A DNA stretch of 64,000 nt from NCBI GenBank assembly GCA_963810755.1, contig CAWEOP010000002.1, positions 1 to 64,000 of the forward strand, read 5' to 3'. Source of the DNA: FEN-1219 sp963810755. GTDB taxonomy: Bacteria > Pseudomonadota > Gammaproteobacteria > Steroidobacterales > Rariloculaceae. Each line of letters starts with the position of its first letter. Position 1 is the first letter of the stretch. Of the stretch, positions 9,867-17,675 are shown piece after piece. The notes below the pieces were generated by a model. That model did not search any database, was not told the DNA's origin, and saw nothing but the letters and a program-made list of their open reading frames with translations. The position numbers and the translations under genes are program-made.

Positions 9867-9981
9867 CGGACGAGTCCCCTGAAAAGTCGTGTGCATTGCC
9901 TCGGTCAAAAGCAATTACCGCCGAGGTCTTGCGGCCGTGAATCAGCATAGGAGCGACAAGTGCTCGCTGCCGTTCGGAAAC

Positions 9982-9996
9982 GTAAAGATCGGTAAA
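9982..9996. promoter_or_regulatory. CpxR-type operator, GTAAA-N5-GTAAA
   Basis: Two perfect GTAAA half-sites separated by five bases (GATCG), the known CpxR consensus. It lies between the divergent pump operon (start 9866, minus) and the response-regulator gene (start 10105, plus), at similar distance to both. This fits control of the pump and self-control of the two-component genes. Confidence 0.75.
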
Positions 9997-10104
9997 GCTA
10001 CGCCCGAGGTTCTACCGCGGAGCGGGGTTTCGCCCGATACTGCCGGTTGAAGCGCAGCTCAAGTGTGATTGCGCGCCGGTGCCCCGACGCACCGCAATTC
10101 GAAC

Positions 10105-10806
10105 ATGACCAGTGTCCTTCTCATCGACGACGACTCCGATCTCACCGCGATGCTCTCCCAATATCTGCGAGGGGAGGGCTTCGAGGTGGACGCCGTGCAC
10201 GACGGCGAAGCCGGCGTGACAGAAGCGACGTCCGATCGCTACGCGGTCGTGGTGCTCGACATCATGATGCCGCACCTCACGGGCATCGACGCGCTGCGTC
10301 GAATCCGCGCGAAGAGCGACGTGCCCGTGCTGATGCTCACCGCGCGCGGCGACGACATCGACTCCATCGTCGGGCTCGACATGGGTGCGGACGACTACGT
10401 GTCGAAGCCGTGCATGCCGGGTGCGCTCGTGGCGCGTATCCGCGCGATCTTGCGGCGCACGGAAGAACGCCGTGGCGGAGCGGGCGGCGGCGCGCGGAGT
10501 CAACGCCCCGTGCAGGCCGGCGAGCTCGTGCTGTGGCCGGGATCGCGCCGCGCGGAGTGGCGCGGGGCGCCGCTCGAGCTCACGGGCACAGAGTTCAGTC
10601 TGCTCGAGGTGCTCGTGCGCAGCGCCGGCGAGCTCGTGAGCAAGCAAGAGATCTCGCAGCAGGCGTTCGGCCGGCCGCTCGGGCGCTTCGATCGGCGCAT
10701 CGACGTGCACATCAGCAGCATTCGCCAGAAGCTCGGCTCGCGTCAAGACGGCGAATCGTGGATTCAAAGCGTGCGAGGGCAGGGGTACCAGCTGCTGAAG
10801 GATTGA
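10105..10806 (+). CDS. cpxR: OmpR-family response regulator, CpxR-like
   Basis: 233 residues from the ATG at 10105. The receiver domain (1-120) has the acidic pocket 'IDDDSD', the phospho-acceptor Asp in 'VVLDIMMP' and the Lys in 'YVSKPC'. The C-terminal winged helix (about 138-232) contains 'LELTGTEFSLLEVLV' and 'FDRRIDVHISSIRQKLG', the latter closely matching the recognition-helix region of CpxR. The gene is followed after two bases by the sensor kinase. The box upstream (9982-9996) fits the DNA site expected for CpxR. In enterobacteria CpxR controls envelope-stress genes; here efflux is the visible target. Confidence 0.88.
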   Translation: MTSVLLIDDDSDLTAMLSQYLRGEGFEVDAVHDGEAGVTEATSDRYAVVVLDIMMPHLTGIDALRRIRAKSDVPVLMLTARGDDIDSIVGLDMGADDYVSKPCMPGALVARIRAILRRTEERRGGAGGGARSQRPVQAGELVLWPGSRRAEWRGAPLELTGTEFSLLEVLVRSAGELVSKQEISQQAFGRPLGRFDRRIDVHISSIRQKLGSRQDGESWIQSVRGQGYQLLKD

Positions 10807-10808
10807 AG

Positions 10809-11864
10809 ATGCCGATCAAGCCGCGCACCGGAAGACTGTTTTGGAAGCTGCTGCTCGCGCTGTGGGTGAGCATGATTCTGTCGATCGCGGGCCCTGTGCT
10901 CTACTTGCAGCTCACCGGGCGGAGATTACCGGTAGACCCAGTGTTTCCGAACTTTGCCGGAATACCGATCGTCCCCGTAATCTCCGGCGCGATCGGCGTG
11001 CTCGTCGTCGGCGTTGCGCTCGCGTGGTATCTCTCGCGTCCGCTGCACCACTTGCGGTGGGCGTTGCACAGCCTCACCGAGGGCAACTTCGACACACGCG
11101 TGGCTCCATTGATGGGCAGCCGGCGCGACGAAATCGTCGACCTCGCGGACGAGTTCGATCACATGGCGGCGCAGTTGCAAAAGCTCACCGAGGCACGGCA
11201 GCAGCTGCTACACGACGTGTCTCACGAGCTGCGCTCGCCGATCACGCGGTTGCAAGTCGCCGCGGGTCTGCTGAAGCAGGACCCTTCGCAGGCTGCGACG
11301 CTGATCGAGCGAATCCAGTGCGAGAGCGAGCGCGTCGACGAGCTACTCGAAGAGCTGCTGACGCTTTATCGACTCGAAGCGGGTGCAGAGATGTCGCTGA
11401 CCGACACGGTGGACGTGGTCGAGCTGCTCAAGTCCATCGCAGAAGACGCCGAGTTCGAAGCGAAATCGGCTTCGCGTTCGGTCTTCGTAGACGCACCGGG
11501 TCGGTTCGTCGCCGCCGTCAACGGAGAGCTCATCTACCGTGCGTTGGAGAACATCGTGAGGAACGCCGTGAAGTTCACGATGCCCGGCACTACAGTTGAG
11601 ATCGCCGCTCGCACGAATCACGCCGCTGCCGAGCTCGTAGTCACTGTAAATGATCGCGGTCCTGGCGTTCCTGCCGACAAGTTGGACTCGATCTTCGAGC
11701 CTTTCACGCGAGTAGAGGGCAGCGAATCAACTAGAGGTGCTGGCCTCGGGTTGGCGATTGCGCGCCGCGCCGTGACGCTGCATGGCGGCCGCATTGATGC
11801 GGCGCTGCGCTACGGTGGTGGCTTGACGCTGACCGTCAAGATTCCCTCGAAGCTTCGCAGCTAG
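10809..11864 (+). CDS. cpxA: sensor histidine kinase, CpxA-like
   Basis: 351 residues; ATG two bases after the regulator stop. Two membrane helices (about 11-33 and 50-72) enclose a very short periplasmic loop, unlike enterobacterial CpxA whose loop is about 130 residues. Then HAMP (about 75-125), the phospho-acceptor motif 'HDVSHELRSPITRLQ', the N box 'NIVRNAVKF', and G boxes 'DRGPGVP' and 'GAGLGLAIARR'. The kinase phosphorylates the neighbouring regulator. The small periplasmic part suggests sensing in the membrane or through a partner rather than by a periplasmic domain. Confidence 0.88.
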   Translation: MPIKPRTGRLFWKLLLALWVSMILSIAGPVLYLQLTGRRLPVDPVFPNFAGIPIVPVISGAIGVLVVGVALAWYLSRPLHHLRWALHSLTEGNFDTRVAPLMGSRRDEIVDLADEFDHMAAQLQKLTEARQQLLHDVSHELRSPITRLQVAAGLLKQDPSQAATLIERIQCESERVDELLEELLTLYRLEAGAEMSLTDTVDVVELLKSIAEDAEFEAKSASRSVFVDAPGRFVAAVNGELIYRALENIVRNAVKFTMPGTTVEIAARTNHAAAELVVTVNDRGPGVPADKLDSIFEPFTRVEGSESTRGAGLGLAIARRAVTLHGGRIDAALRYGGGLTLTVKIPSKLRS

Positions 11865-12248
11865 GACGGGCCAGCGCGCGGGACGCAAGGAGCGACCCGT
11901 ACCAAATGGGGCTTCCCGCACGCATCGACCGGCTCACTTCGCGGGTGGACCCGCCGACAACCGTAGGTTCTTCTCAACGCGTCTTGTGTTGGGCGGTGGC
12001 TCCAGCGGCACGTCACGACCGCGTACTTCCAATTTGCGGCGAGTCATCGGCGGGGTTTACAAACGCGAGCGTACTGTTCGCGTCCTCGGACGAACATTTC
12101 GTAACAATTGATTACATCGCGACCGTTGGCGGACAGATAGGATTGATGCAACCGCATTTGCGGGGGTTTTCGAGCGACCGCAAATCGCGGTCACGTTGCG
12201 CAACGACTCGCTCGTCGCGAATCAGTAGGGCAAAGCGAGGGTGCCTGC
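11865..12248. other. intergenic stretch with a regulatory repeat
   Basis: About 380 bases after the kinase gene. An open frame crosses it (11906-12490) but has poor composition and no domain. The only structure I can support is the GTAAC-type box at 12101-12115. Confidence 0.5.
12101..12115 (+). promoter_or_regulatory. GTAAC-N5-ATTAC box (copy 1 of a repeated upstream element)
   Basis: GTAAC, five bases (AATTG), ATTAC: same 5-5-5 spacing as the CpxR box at 9982 but with C in the last half-site position. It lies 133 bases before the MacB-like fragment. The 13-base core TTCGTAACAATTG recurs at 12704 and 15383. Confidence 0.5.
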
Positions 12249-12443
12249 ATGGAGACGTTGAAACTGTTAAACACCGCGCTAACTGCGTTGAGAGTCAACA
12301 TGATGCGCGGAGTATTCACGGTGCTCGGCATCATCGTCGGTGTTTCGGTGATGCTTATCATGGACGGGCTCGAGCGAAGAAATCAAAAACGATTGTTTTC
12401 AGACTTGAACGACGCCGGCAAGACAATCGCTCGTCCCTCATGA
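12249..12443 (+). pseudogene. MacB/FtsX-type ABC permease, N-terminal fragment
   Basis: 64 residues: 'ALRVNMMRGVFTVLGIIVGV' matches the first membrane helix of MacB-family permeases, where the family has ALRxNxLRSxLTxLGIxIGV. The following residues keep only faint family likeness and the frame stops before the periplasmic domain; no ATP-binding or later permease part follows. GCGAGGG sits upstream of the ATG. Probably a remnant of a second export system next to the RND pump; it could also be expressed as a small membrane protein. Confidence 0.55.
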
Positions 12444-12822
12444 GCCCTAGATCGCTGTTCTCCGCGATGATAGGCACCGTCCCTAGATAACTATCTGGCG
12501 CTCCAAGCGTCACGGCTCCCGCCATTGACGCGCTGCGCCGCGAATGGTCGCTACACCGGGCGCGCATTTCCTTCGCGCGTTCTTCGGAAACTCCGCATTT
12601 CGAGATCCGAACGAGAGCTCGACTACGAACATCAGCGTCGTATGCGCCCGCGCGATTGCACAAGTCCTGCGACAAGTGGATCGTCGCTTGCACGATTCAA
12701 CAGTTCGTAACAATTGCTAACAACTCATCGACAACTGCCGCACCATCCTTCCCTCCCGCAAGAATTTGGAACTTTCTTCTGCGCTCACGCGAATATGCTT
12801 CAACGAACGGACGCCGACCAAC
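12444..12822. other. intergenic stretch and leader of the DUF4397 gene
   Basis: About 380 bases with no supported gene. Its right half holds the element at 12701-12757, which is about 80 percent identical to 15380-15437 over some 55 bases and probably contains the promoter region of the next gene. Confidence 0.5.
12707..12721 (+). promoter_or_regulatory. GTAAC-N5-CTAAC box (copy 2 of the repeated upstream element)
   Basis: GTAAC, AATTG, CTAAC: a direct repeat with 10-base period, as bound by OmpR-family regulators. It is 102 bases before the lipoprotein ATG. The similarity to the element at 15386 continues for about 35 bases downstream, so a whole promoter segment seems duplicated. Confidence 0.55.
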
Positions 12823-14271
12823 ATGAATAAAGACCTAAGTCGACGCAACGGTAGCAATGCGCTTTTCATTACACTTTGTTTCACGTCGCTGCTCGCGGGC
12901 TGTGATAGCGGCGATGACAATGACGACGGTGACGGTCAGCAACGCCCTCTTGTGGCTGGAATCAACGCTGTATCCGACACGGGCGCGATTGAGGTTCTGC
13001 GGGAAGAGGAGGAGTGGGCGAGCCTCGAGTTCGGAAGCGCCACGGATTTCCGCGCCGTAGACGCCGATCAATACGATTTCAACTTCGACGCGGCACTTCC
13101 TGGCGACGAGACGACGACTTGCACCGGTGACAACGATGGTGATGACGTCAAGGACGACAGCGAGTGCACGCGGCTCTCGACGATTTCAATCAATACGATC
13201 GCGGATCACGAGTATGTAGTCGCGCTCGTCGGAACCTATGCGAATCGCGAGATCCGCGTCTACGACAAGACCTATCACGCGTTCGACACGAAGGAGCAGA
13301 GCGAGGACGGTGATCCAAAGGATACGAACCTCGAGGTGGAGTTTTTCCACTTCTCGAATTCGGTGAGTAAAGTCGATGTGTACGTCGAGCCCCCGGGCAC
13401 GAATTTATCGGTGGTGCAGGTGCGTGGAACACTTGCGCCTCGCGAGAACTTCGACGCGCTCGTGGAGAACGGCCAGTACGTCATAACGCTGACTGCCGTC
13501 GCAGATCCATCCATCGTTTACTTCACTTCCGAGACCATTGCGCTCGACAGTCAGACGCGGGTCGGTTTTGCGATCCGCGATGGGGCTGGGGACGGCACAT
13601 CGGCTATCAAGGTCACGGAATTCCGCGACCGCAGCGCGACGCTCGCTGACCGGAATGTTTCGACGCAGCTCAGGGTCGCGCACGCGGCGTCCGATGCGGG
13701 CCGTGTGGACATGTTCATCGGCAGCAATTTCTTTGCACCGTTCGTCGCCAATCTTGCGTTCGGGCAGGCGTCGATGTTTCAGGCCGTCGACGCGACCGAG
13801 CTCCTCGGACTCGACCTCGACGTAACGCCCGCCGAAAATCCGTTCGTATTTCTTGCCCGGAAGGAAATCGACTTCACCAAGGGCGAGCGGTCGACCTTCT
13901 TCTTGCTCGGTTCGTCAGCGTCCGTCGATGGATTGAAGTCGAGTGACAGCGTCAGACGTCTCGCGACGCACGCGCAATTGAGAGTCATCAACGGCACCAC
14001 GAGGACGCTCGACTTCTATGTCGCCGAGCACGACAAAAACAACATCAGCACGCTGTCGCCTTCGGCGAATCTCGCGCCCCGCTCGAGCACTGGCTTCCAG
14101 CGCTTGGATCCGGGCACGTACGAAATAGTGCTCGCGAGGTCCGGCACGAAGACTATCGCCTACGGACCGCAAGTGGTCGAGTTCGCGGGCGGCGGAATTT
14201 ATACGCTCGTAACCGCGGACACCGGTGAATCAACGGCAGCCCGCGTCGTGCTTTTCGATGATTTCCACTAA
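12823..14271 (+). CDS. DUF4397-type lipoprotein
   Basis: 482 residues from the ATG at 12823. The lipobox LLAGC puts the lipidated Cys at residue 27, followed by Asp, the inner-membrane retention residue in enterobacteria, and then a very acidic run of Asp and Gly. The remainder is built of beta-sandwich repeats with lines such as 'RVAHAASDAGRVDMFIG' and 'LRVINGTTRTLDFYV', typical of DUF4397 domains (VRFVHASPDAPAVDVYV-like); two or three units are visible. Function is unknown; relatives are cell-surface or periplasmic. A beta-barrel gene follows 70 bases later. The start was chosen over an earlier in-frame codon at 12766 because it gives a clean signal peptide. Confidence 0.8.
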   Translation: MNKDLSRRNGSNALFITLCFTSLLAGCDSGDDNDDGDGQQRPLVAGINAVSDTGAIEVLREEEEWASLEFGSATDFRAVDADQYDFNFDAALPGDETTTCTGDNDGDDVKDDSECTRLSTISINTIADHEYVVALVGTYANREIRVYDKTYHAFDTKEQSEDGDPKDTNLEVEFFHFSNSVSKVDVYVEPPGTNLSVVQVRGTLAPRENFDALVENGQYVITLTAVADPSIVYFTSETIALDSQTRVGFAIRDGAGDGTSAIKVTEFRDRSATLADRNVSTQLRVAHAASDAGRVDMFIGSNFFAPFVANLAFGQASMFQAVDATELLGLDLDVTPAENPFVFLARKEIDFTKGERSTFFLLGSSASVDGLKSSDSVRRLATHAQLRVINGTTRTLDFYVAEHDKNNISTLSPSANLAPRSSTGFQRLDPGTYEIVLARSGTKTIAYGPQVVEFAGGGIYTLVTADTGESTAARVVLFDDFH

Positions 14272-14341
14272 CGACTGGTCCTGCTGCTCGCAGGGCGCGA
14301 GCGGAAATGTTCGAAATGTGACGCCAAAACACGGCGGACGC

Positions 14342-14950
14342 ATGAGGTGGTTGTCGATAGCGCTAACCGCAGCGGCGGGCGCGTTAGCGACATCTGAAGC
14401 CGTTGCCGCAGACGATGACGAGCGCGAGGCGTTGCGTTTCTATGCGGGCCTAGGCGCGGCGAGCCTCGATTATGCGGTTCAGCACGAGGGCGTACATTTC
14501 TCCGACACCTCGGTTGGCTTAGATCTCTTCGGCGGATTCCGGCTGAAAGACGGGCTCGGCATCGAGCTCGCCTACAAGCGGTTCGACGACATCGCCGCGC
14601 ACGACATCCGGGGAAGCGGCCTCACGCGGCTCGACATCGAGGTGCCGCTCGATATCGCCACTGTCAAAGCTATCGGGCTTTTGTCGTTGCGCGAGCTCTT
14701 CGGCTGGCAGCGCAATTGGCGTGTGTTCGGATCGGCTGGGATGTACCAGACGGATTTCGAGCGAACCGTCGTGACGCTCGGCAGTGGGACGACCGAGAGC
14801 GTGCGCGACGAGCAGTCGGGAATTACCTTCGGCGCCGGCGTGCTCTATGAGATCGGGCCGGTCGACATTCGCGGCTATATTGACTGGTTTGGCGTGCTCG
14901 AGGATAACGAGGCACGGACCGCCGGTGTCGCAGTGCAGCTCAGCTTCTAA
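14342..14950 (+). CDS. outer-membrane beta-barrel protein (OmpA/OprF-like small barrel)
   Basis: 202 residues from the ATG at 14342. Signal peptide 1-22 ends AVA before 'ADDDEREALRFYAGLGAAS'. The mature part has alternating hydrophobic residues in about eight strands and ends in 'AVQLSF', with the C-terminal Phe recognised by the BAM machinery. Likely a small eight-stranded barrel of unknown role. It follows the DUF4397 lipoprotein closely and may be co-transcribed with it. It is the last complete gene before the right-hand att-like repeat. Confidence 0.8.
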   Translation: MRWLSIALTAAAGALATSEAVAADDDEREALRFYAGLGAASLDYAVQHEGVHFSDTSVGLDLFGGFRLKDGLGIELAYKRFDDIAAHDIRGSGLTRLDIEVPLDIATVKAIGLLSLRELFGWQRNWRVFGSAGMYQTDFERTVVTLGSGTTESVRDEQSGITFGAGVLYEIGPVDIRGYIDWFGVLEDNEARTAGVAVQLSF

Positions 14951-15055
14951 GTTTGGCGGAATTTCCGCGGCTTGACGCGCCGTCTCGTTAAGGCTTTTCC
15001 TACCGACCGTTGCTCGTTCGAGTCCAGCACGACGCCACCACGGCTACCGGCTGCC

Positions 15056-15340
15056 TTAAAGCGGACTGCTCGTCGAGCGTTTAGGAGGATCATGGGCCGG
15101 AAAACTGAATCCAAATCCTACCCCCGCTACCAACCTTTGTAGACGCAGCTCTCCGCGGCCCAGGCCGGTCCGGTCAACCCGGACCTCGCCTAAGTAATCC
15201 CTCAGGACAGCTCGCGCGGTTTCGGTTTCTGCTCGATCGAGCTTGCTGGCTAGCTCGCCCAGTCCATCGATCAATGATTGCCACTCGGCCGCTATGGCGC
15301 TGCGGTCGGGCAGGGTGACCGTCACGTCGGCTACGCGCAG
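15056..15340 (-). pseudogene. large serine recombinase, C-terminal remnant overlapping the att site
   Basis: The minus-strand frame reads 'AIAAEWQSLIDGLGELASKL', then 'RAVLRDYLGEVRVDRTGLG', the helical tail and short strand pattern seen at the C-terminus of large serine recombinases of mobile elements. The catalytic and zinc-ribbon domains are missing. The frame runs straight through the tRNA-fMet repeat (giving LVAGVGF) to a stop at 15056. Ending an integrase gene across its own att site is common. The family call is from pattern memory and is moderate; it may be a helical protein of another kind. Confidence 0.45.
15114..15134 (+). repeat. attachment-site-like direct repeat, right copy
   Basis: Exact 21-base copy of 5256-5276 (3' end of tRNA-fMet), same orientation; the match ends at both sides apart from three further T residues. 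The rest of the tRNA is absent, so this is not a tRNA gene. It marks the right end of the 5.3-15.1 kb island or the junction between two islands in tandem. Confidence 0.8.
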
Positions 15341-15385
15341 CTCGGTGCAATCGCCGGATGGTGAGGCTGTCGGAGCCGACAATTC

Positions 15386-15400
15386 GTAACAATTGCTCAC
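15386..15400 (+). promoter_or_regulatory. GTAAC-N5-CTCAC box (copy 3 of the repeated upstream element)
   Basis: GTAAC, AATTG, CTCAC, within a segment (15380-15437) that aligns with 12701-12757 over about 55 bases. It lies 66 bases before the ATG of the small gene at 15466. The element is outside the two tRNA-end repeats, so it was either copied or belongs to both neighbouring islands. Confidence 0.5.
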
Positions 15401-15465
15401 AGCTCTTCGACGACTGTCCAACCTATCGTTCCCTTGAGTCATATTCCTCCCCAAAGGGTTTGGCT

Positions 15466-15696
15466 ATGAAACAAGAAGATATGGTGCTTCTCGTCGCTTG
15501 GCTCGTTGTTGGCCCGCTGGAGCTCAATGACGTACGAATCGAGCAGACGTTACGAGTCCTGCGACTCGTGAAGGACCATCCAAACGGTAGGAACATTATC
15601 GAGCGCGCATACGACGAAAAGCTGTCGTTCGAGGAGACGCTCAGCGCCCTCGCTCCGACAACATCGAACGTAACGCAATTGCACCGCAAACCTTAG
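15466..15696 (+). CDS. small hypothetical protein, 76 residues
   Basis: ATG at 15466 with AAAGGG upstream. The sequence 'MVLLVAWLVVGPLELNDVRI' followed by a basic and acidic helical part ('RVLRLVKDHPNGRNIIERAY') ending in a polar tail. The N-terminal hydrophobic stretch could be buried or a weak membrane segment. No family recognised. It is under the repeated GTAAC element, suggesting control shared with the DUF4397 gene. Confidence 0.6.
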   Translation: MKQEDMVLLVAWLVVGPLELNDVRIEQTLRVLRLVKDHPNGRNIIERAYDEKLSFEETLSALAPTTSNVTQLHRKP

Positions 15697-15699
15697 TTC

Positions 15700-15909
15700 G
15701 ACCGAGCGATCTGCGGCCCGCGCCAACGCTGCCTCGATGCCCTGGGTTGAACAGAACTCCAGGGCATCCGGCGTTGCTCTTACCCGGATGTCCCCGCAGC
15801 GCTTCTATAGCGCCGCCCGCGACCTCGCGACAAGCCGCGGGTCTTGCTTGCCCTCGATGCCCGTCGTCAGCGTGGGCTCGAGGTCTGCGACCAGTTCGCG
15901 CCACTCCGC
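15700..15909 (-). pseudogene. second serine-recombinase-like C-terminal remnant
   Basis: In one minus-strand frame: 'AEWRELVADLEPTLTTGIEG', then 'DPRLVARSRAAL', a TAG stop at 15805-15807, and onward 'KRCGDIRVRATPDALEF' and 'GIEAALARAADRSVEL'. The order (EWREL helix, charged helix, 'IRVR' strand) mirrors the remnant at 15056-15340. Upstream stops at 15910 and earlier show it is cut off. Two such tails side by side point to repeated integration at this site. Not clearly functional. Confidence 0.4.
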
Positions 15910-15996
15910 CTACATCCTTGGGATGAGCTAGAGGGCATCGTGGCAAAGCAGATGATTCGCTGTACCGCCGCGGCCGCTCCCGCGATTCGCTCGAGA

Positions 15997-16236
15997 TCAA
16001 GACAGCGCATGGCCGCGCGATCGATGAGCAGTGGGTAAGTTGGAACGAGCAACGGTGAGTCTTAGTTGTGCTTGTTTCACCGCAGCGCGCGCAGCGACTT
16101 CGCGGCGATAGACGCTGAGGGACAGGTCGGCCGAAGGTTCGGATCGTACGTGGCGCGCCACGTCTGCGGCTGCCGACTCCCATGCTTCCATGGCAGCCCT
16201 CAGATCCTCGCGCAGCCTGTGAAGCTGGGCTCGCAT
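15997..16236 (-). CDS. small helical protein, local paralogue family member 1
   Basis: 79 residues from the ATG at 16236 (a TTG at 16269 would add 11). Sequence: basic helix 'LHRLREDLRAAMEAWESAA' then 'DVARHVRSEPSADLSL' and a second helix 'VYRREVAARAAVKQAQLRL'. This follows the plan shared with genes at 16336, 16772, 17067, 17996 and 20340: helix, short turn after a '(V/I)R' motif, polar linker with Pro or Glu, and a second helix rich in Ala and Arg. No known family; no membrane segment or signal. Confidence 0.5.
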   Translation of the reverse strand: MRAQLHRLREDLRAAMEAWESAAADVARHVRSEPSADLSLSVYRREVAARAAVKQAQLRLTVARSNLPTAHRSRGHALS

Positions 16237-16335
16237 AGAACGAATGGTATCGCCGCGCAATCCTAGCAACTCTGTAGATCGGTCAAGTCGCCCAAATCTG
16301 CATTCCGAACCGGGCTGCGGGTTGCGTCGAAGCGC

Positions 16336-16566
16336 CTATTGAGGCCGTCCCCGCTTATCTCTCTCTCGGAAGACCCGCATTAGCCGGGCGCGAGTTCTGA
16401 ACAAATTCCACTTTGCGACTTCGAGCGCCTCGTAGTCGGTATTTTGCTGAAACCGCCTGCGGAGTCGTTCCTGGAGCGCCTCGAATTCTGCCTTCGCGGT
16501 CTCGTACATCGCGACCGCTTCATCGAAAAGCGCTTGTGCATCGTCGAACCCGTCGCGCGTTGGCAT
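16336..16566 (-). CDS. small helical protein, paralogue family member 2
   Basis: 76 residues, ATG at 16566, AGGAGAG 12 bases upstream. First helix 'ALFDEAVAMYETAKAEFEAL' is nearly the same as in member 5 at 17996 ('ALYDEAIAMFEAAKAEFEAL'), followed by 'ERLRRRFQQNTDYEALEVAK' and a basic end. Predicted as an all-helical hairpin. Function unknown. Its closeness to member 5 indicates recent duplication inside this region. Confidence 0.65.
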   Translation of the reverse strand: MPTRDGFDDAQALFDEAVAMYETAKAEFEALQERLRRRFQQNTDYEALEVAKWNLFRTRARLMRVFRERDKRGRPQ

Positions 16567-16612
16567 CGTTAGTCGATCTCTCCTGCATTGTGCTCAGCAA
16601 CATCCATGCCAG

Positions 16613-16639
16613 AAAAAAAGGACCGGGCTCTGCCGTTCC
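16613..16639 (-). terminator. intrinsic terminator for minus-strand transcripts
   Basis: On the minus strand a GGAACGG / CCGGTCC stem (one A-G mismatch) with a six-base loop is followed by seven T residues. It would end transcripts arriving from the 17067-17294 gene or from further right. Confidence 0.55.
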
Positions 16640-16771
16640 ATTGACTGCCCCGTGTCAACAGTTGGAACTGGATTTGCGACAACGTCTCGCGTCTGAAAAT
16701 GGGAACCCTTTTGCTGCTTATCCGTCTTCCTTTTGAGTGTGTGAGAAATCCCGCGCCGCAGGAGGGCAACG

Positions 16772-17032
16772 ATGAGCGAGGCGAACGAAGGCGAAAACGA
16801 TGGACACGCGGAACTCCCGCCCGTCCCGAGCGGGGAGCTCGATGAACTCCAACGGAATTACGAACGCGCGTTCGCTCTCTACTCTGACGCCGTTTCTACC
16901 ATCAACGCCTGCGTGCGCAGCCGTTCTATACCGACGGCGGAGCAGTTTGCGCGCCGGCGGGTTGCGATGATTGAACTGGTGGAGGCGCGACGCTCGTTAT
17001 CGAGAGCTCGACGTCAACGCACGATGCACTAG
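16772..17032 (+). CDS. small helical protein, paralogue family member 3
   Basis: 86 residues, ATG at 16772 with a strong AGGAGG seven bases upstream. An acidic N-terminal part of about 24 residues precedes the family core: 'LQRNYERAFALYSDAVSTIN', then 'CVRSRSIPTAEQFARRRVAM' and 'IELVEARRSLSRARR'. Compared with the other members it is on the opposite strand and has an extended start. No enzyme motif. The good ribosome site makes it one of the better supported small genes here. Confidence 0.65.
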   Translation: MSEANEGENDGHAELPPVPSGELDELQRNYERAFALYSDAVSTINACVRSRSIPTAEQFARRRVAMIELVEARRSLSRARRQRTMH

Positions 17033-17066
17033 CGAGCGCGTCGCATTCCGCCACTAGATTTACGAG

Positions 17067-17294
17067 CTAATCGCGCTCCCGCGCTTTGCGCTCACGGAGG
17101 AGGATAAGCACCTCTTTTCGGGCATCGAACAGCCTCGTCCGAGCGCGTTCCTCTTTTGAGAGACTGGTGGAATCCGGCGCACGCCCGCCGCGCATTGCCT
17201 CGGTGATTTCTGCGCCGGCCTTATCGCAATCAGCGAGCGCTGCCGTGTACCTGGCCATCGCGGCCTTCCATCGGTCGTCGAAGTCGTCGGGCAC
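17067..17294 (-). CDS. small helical protein, paralogue family member 4
   Basis: 75 residues from a GTG at 17294, chosen because AAGGA lies six bases before it; a longer frame to 17522 would read through a terminator hairpin. Core: 'RWKAAMARYTAALADCDKAG', 'AEITEAMRGGRAPDSTSL', 'SKEERARTRLFDARKEVLIL'. The 'AEI.EAMR.G..P' plus 'EE.AR..L..AR' pattern is shared with members 5 and 6. Highly charged, no signal peptide. Confidence 0.62.
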   Translation of the reverse strand: MPDDFDDRWKAAMARYTAALADCDKAGAEITEAMRGGRAPDSTSLSKEERARTRLFDARKEVLILLRERKARERD

Positions 17295-17350
17295 GTGGGA
17301 GTCCTTAACGCTTCTTGTTCTCGTTCTCGTTAAGCAAATCGTGTGCCACA

Positions 17351-17376
17351 CAAGAAAGAAAACCCCGCCGATGCGG
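17351..17376 (-). terminator. intrinsic terminator for minus-strand transcripts
   Basis: Perfect CCCCGC / GCGGGG stem with a CGAT loop at 17361-17376, followed on the minus strand by a T-rich run (TTTTCTTTCTT). It would end transcripts coming from the 17996 gene side and isolates the 17067-17294 gene. Confidence 0.75.
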
Positions 17377-17675
17377 GGTCTGTGAATACCAAAGGTAGTA
17401 CGTACCAGTTCAGCCCGCGAGCAGCGCCTCGATACCTGATGTGCTAGACCGTCGGGAGTCATCGCTTCGATTGGGATTACATTCGTGGCATCCGACGCCA
17501 GCGCTAGTGCAGAGTGAGCCACATGATCGTCGGGGGAATTTACACTTCGCTGATCGCGTAATACCTAACCCTTTGAATCGGAGTGACGGCACGGTGCTTG
17601 CACCGCCGGGGTGTCCGACTCCGATACGGCTACTGCCGGCACGCCATCGCGCAAACAGTCGGAACAAGGGATCGA

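Noticed and set aside
11906..12490. 194-codon plus-strand frame after the kinase gene
   Set aside because: Poor composition, crosses the regulatory box and the MacB-like fragment in another frame.
15108..15134. Second tRNA-Met gene
   Set aside because: Only the 3' end is present; no anticodon or D arm upstream.
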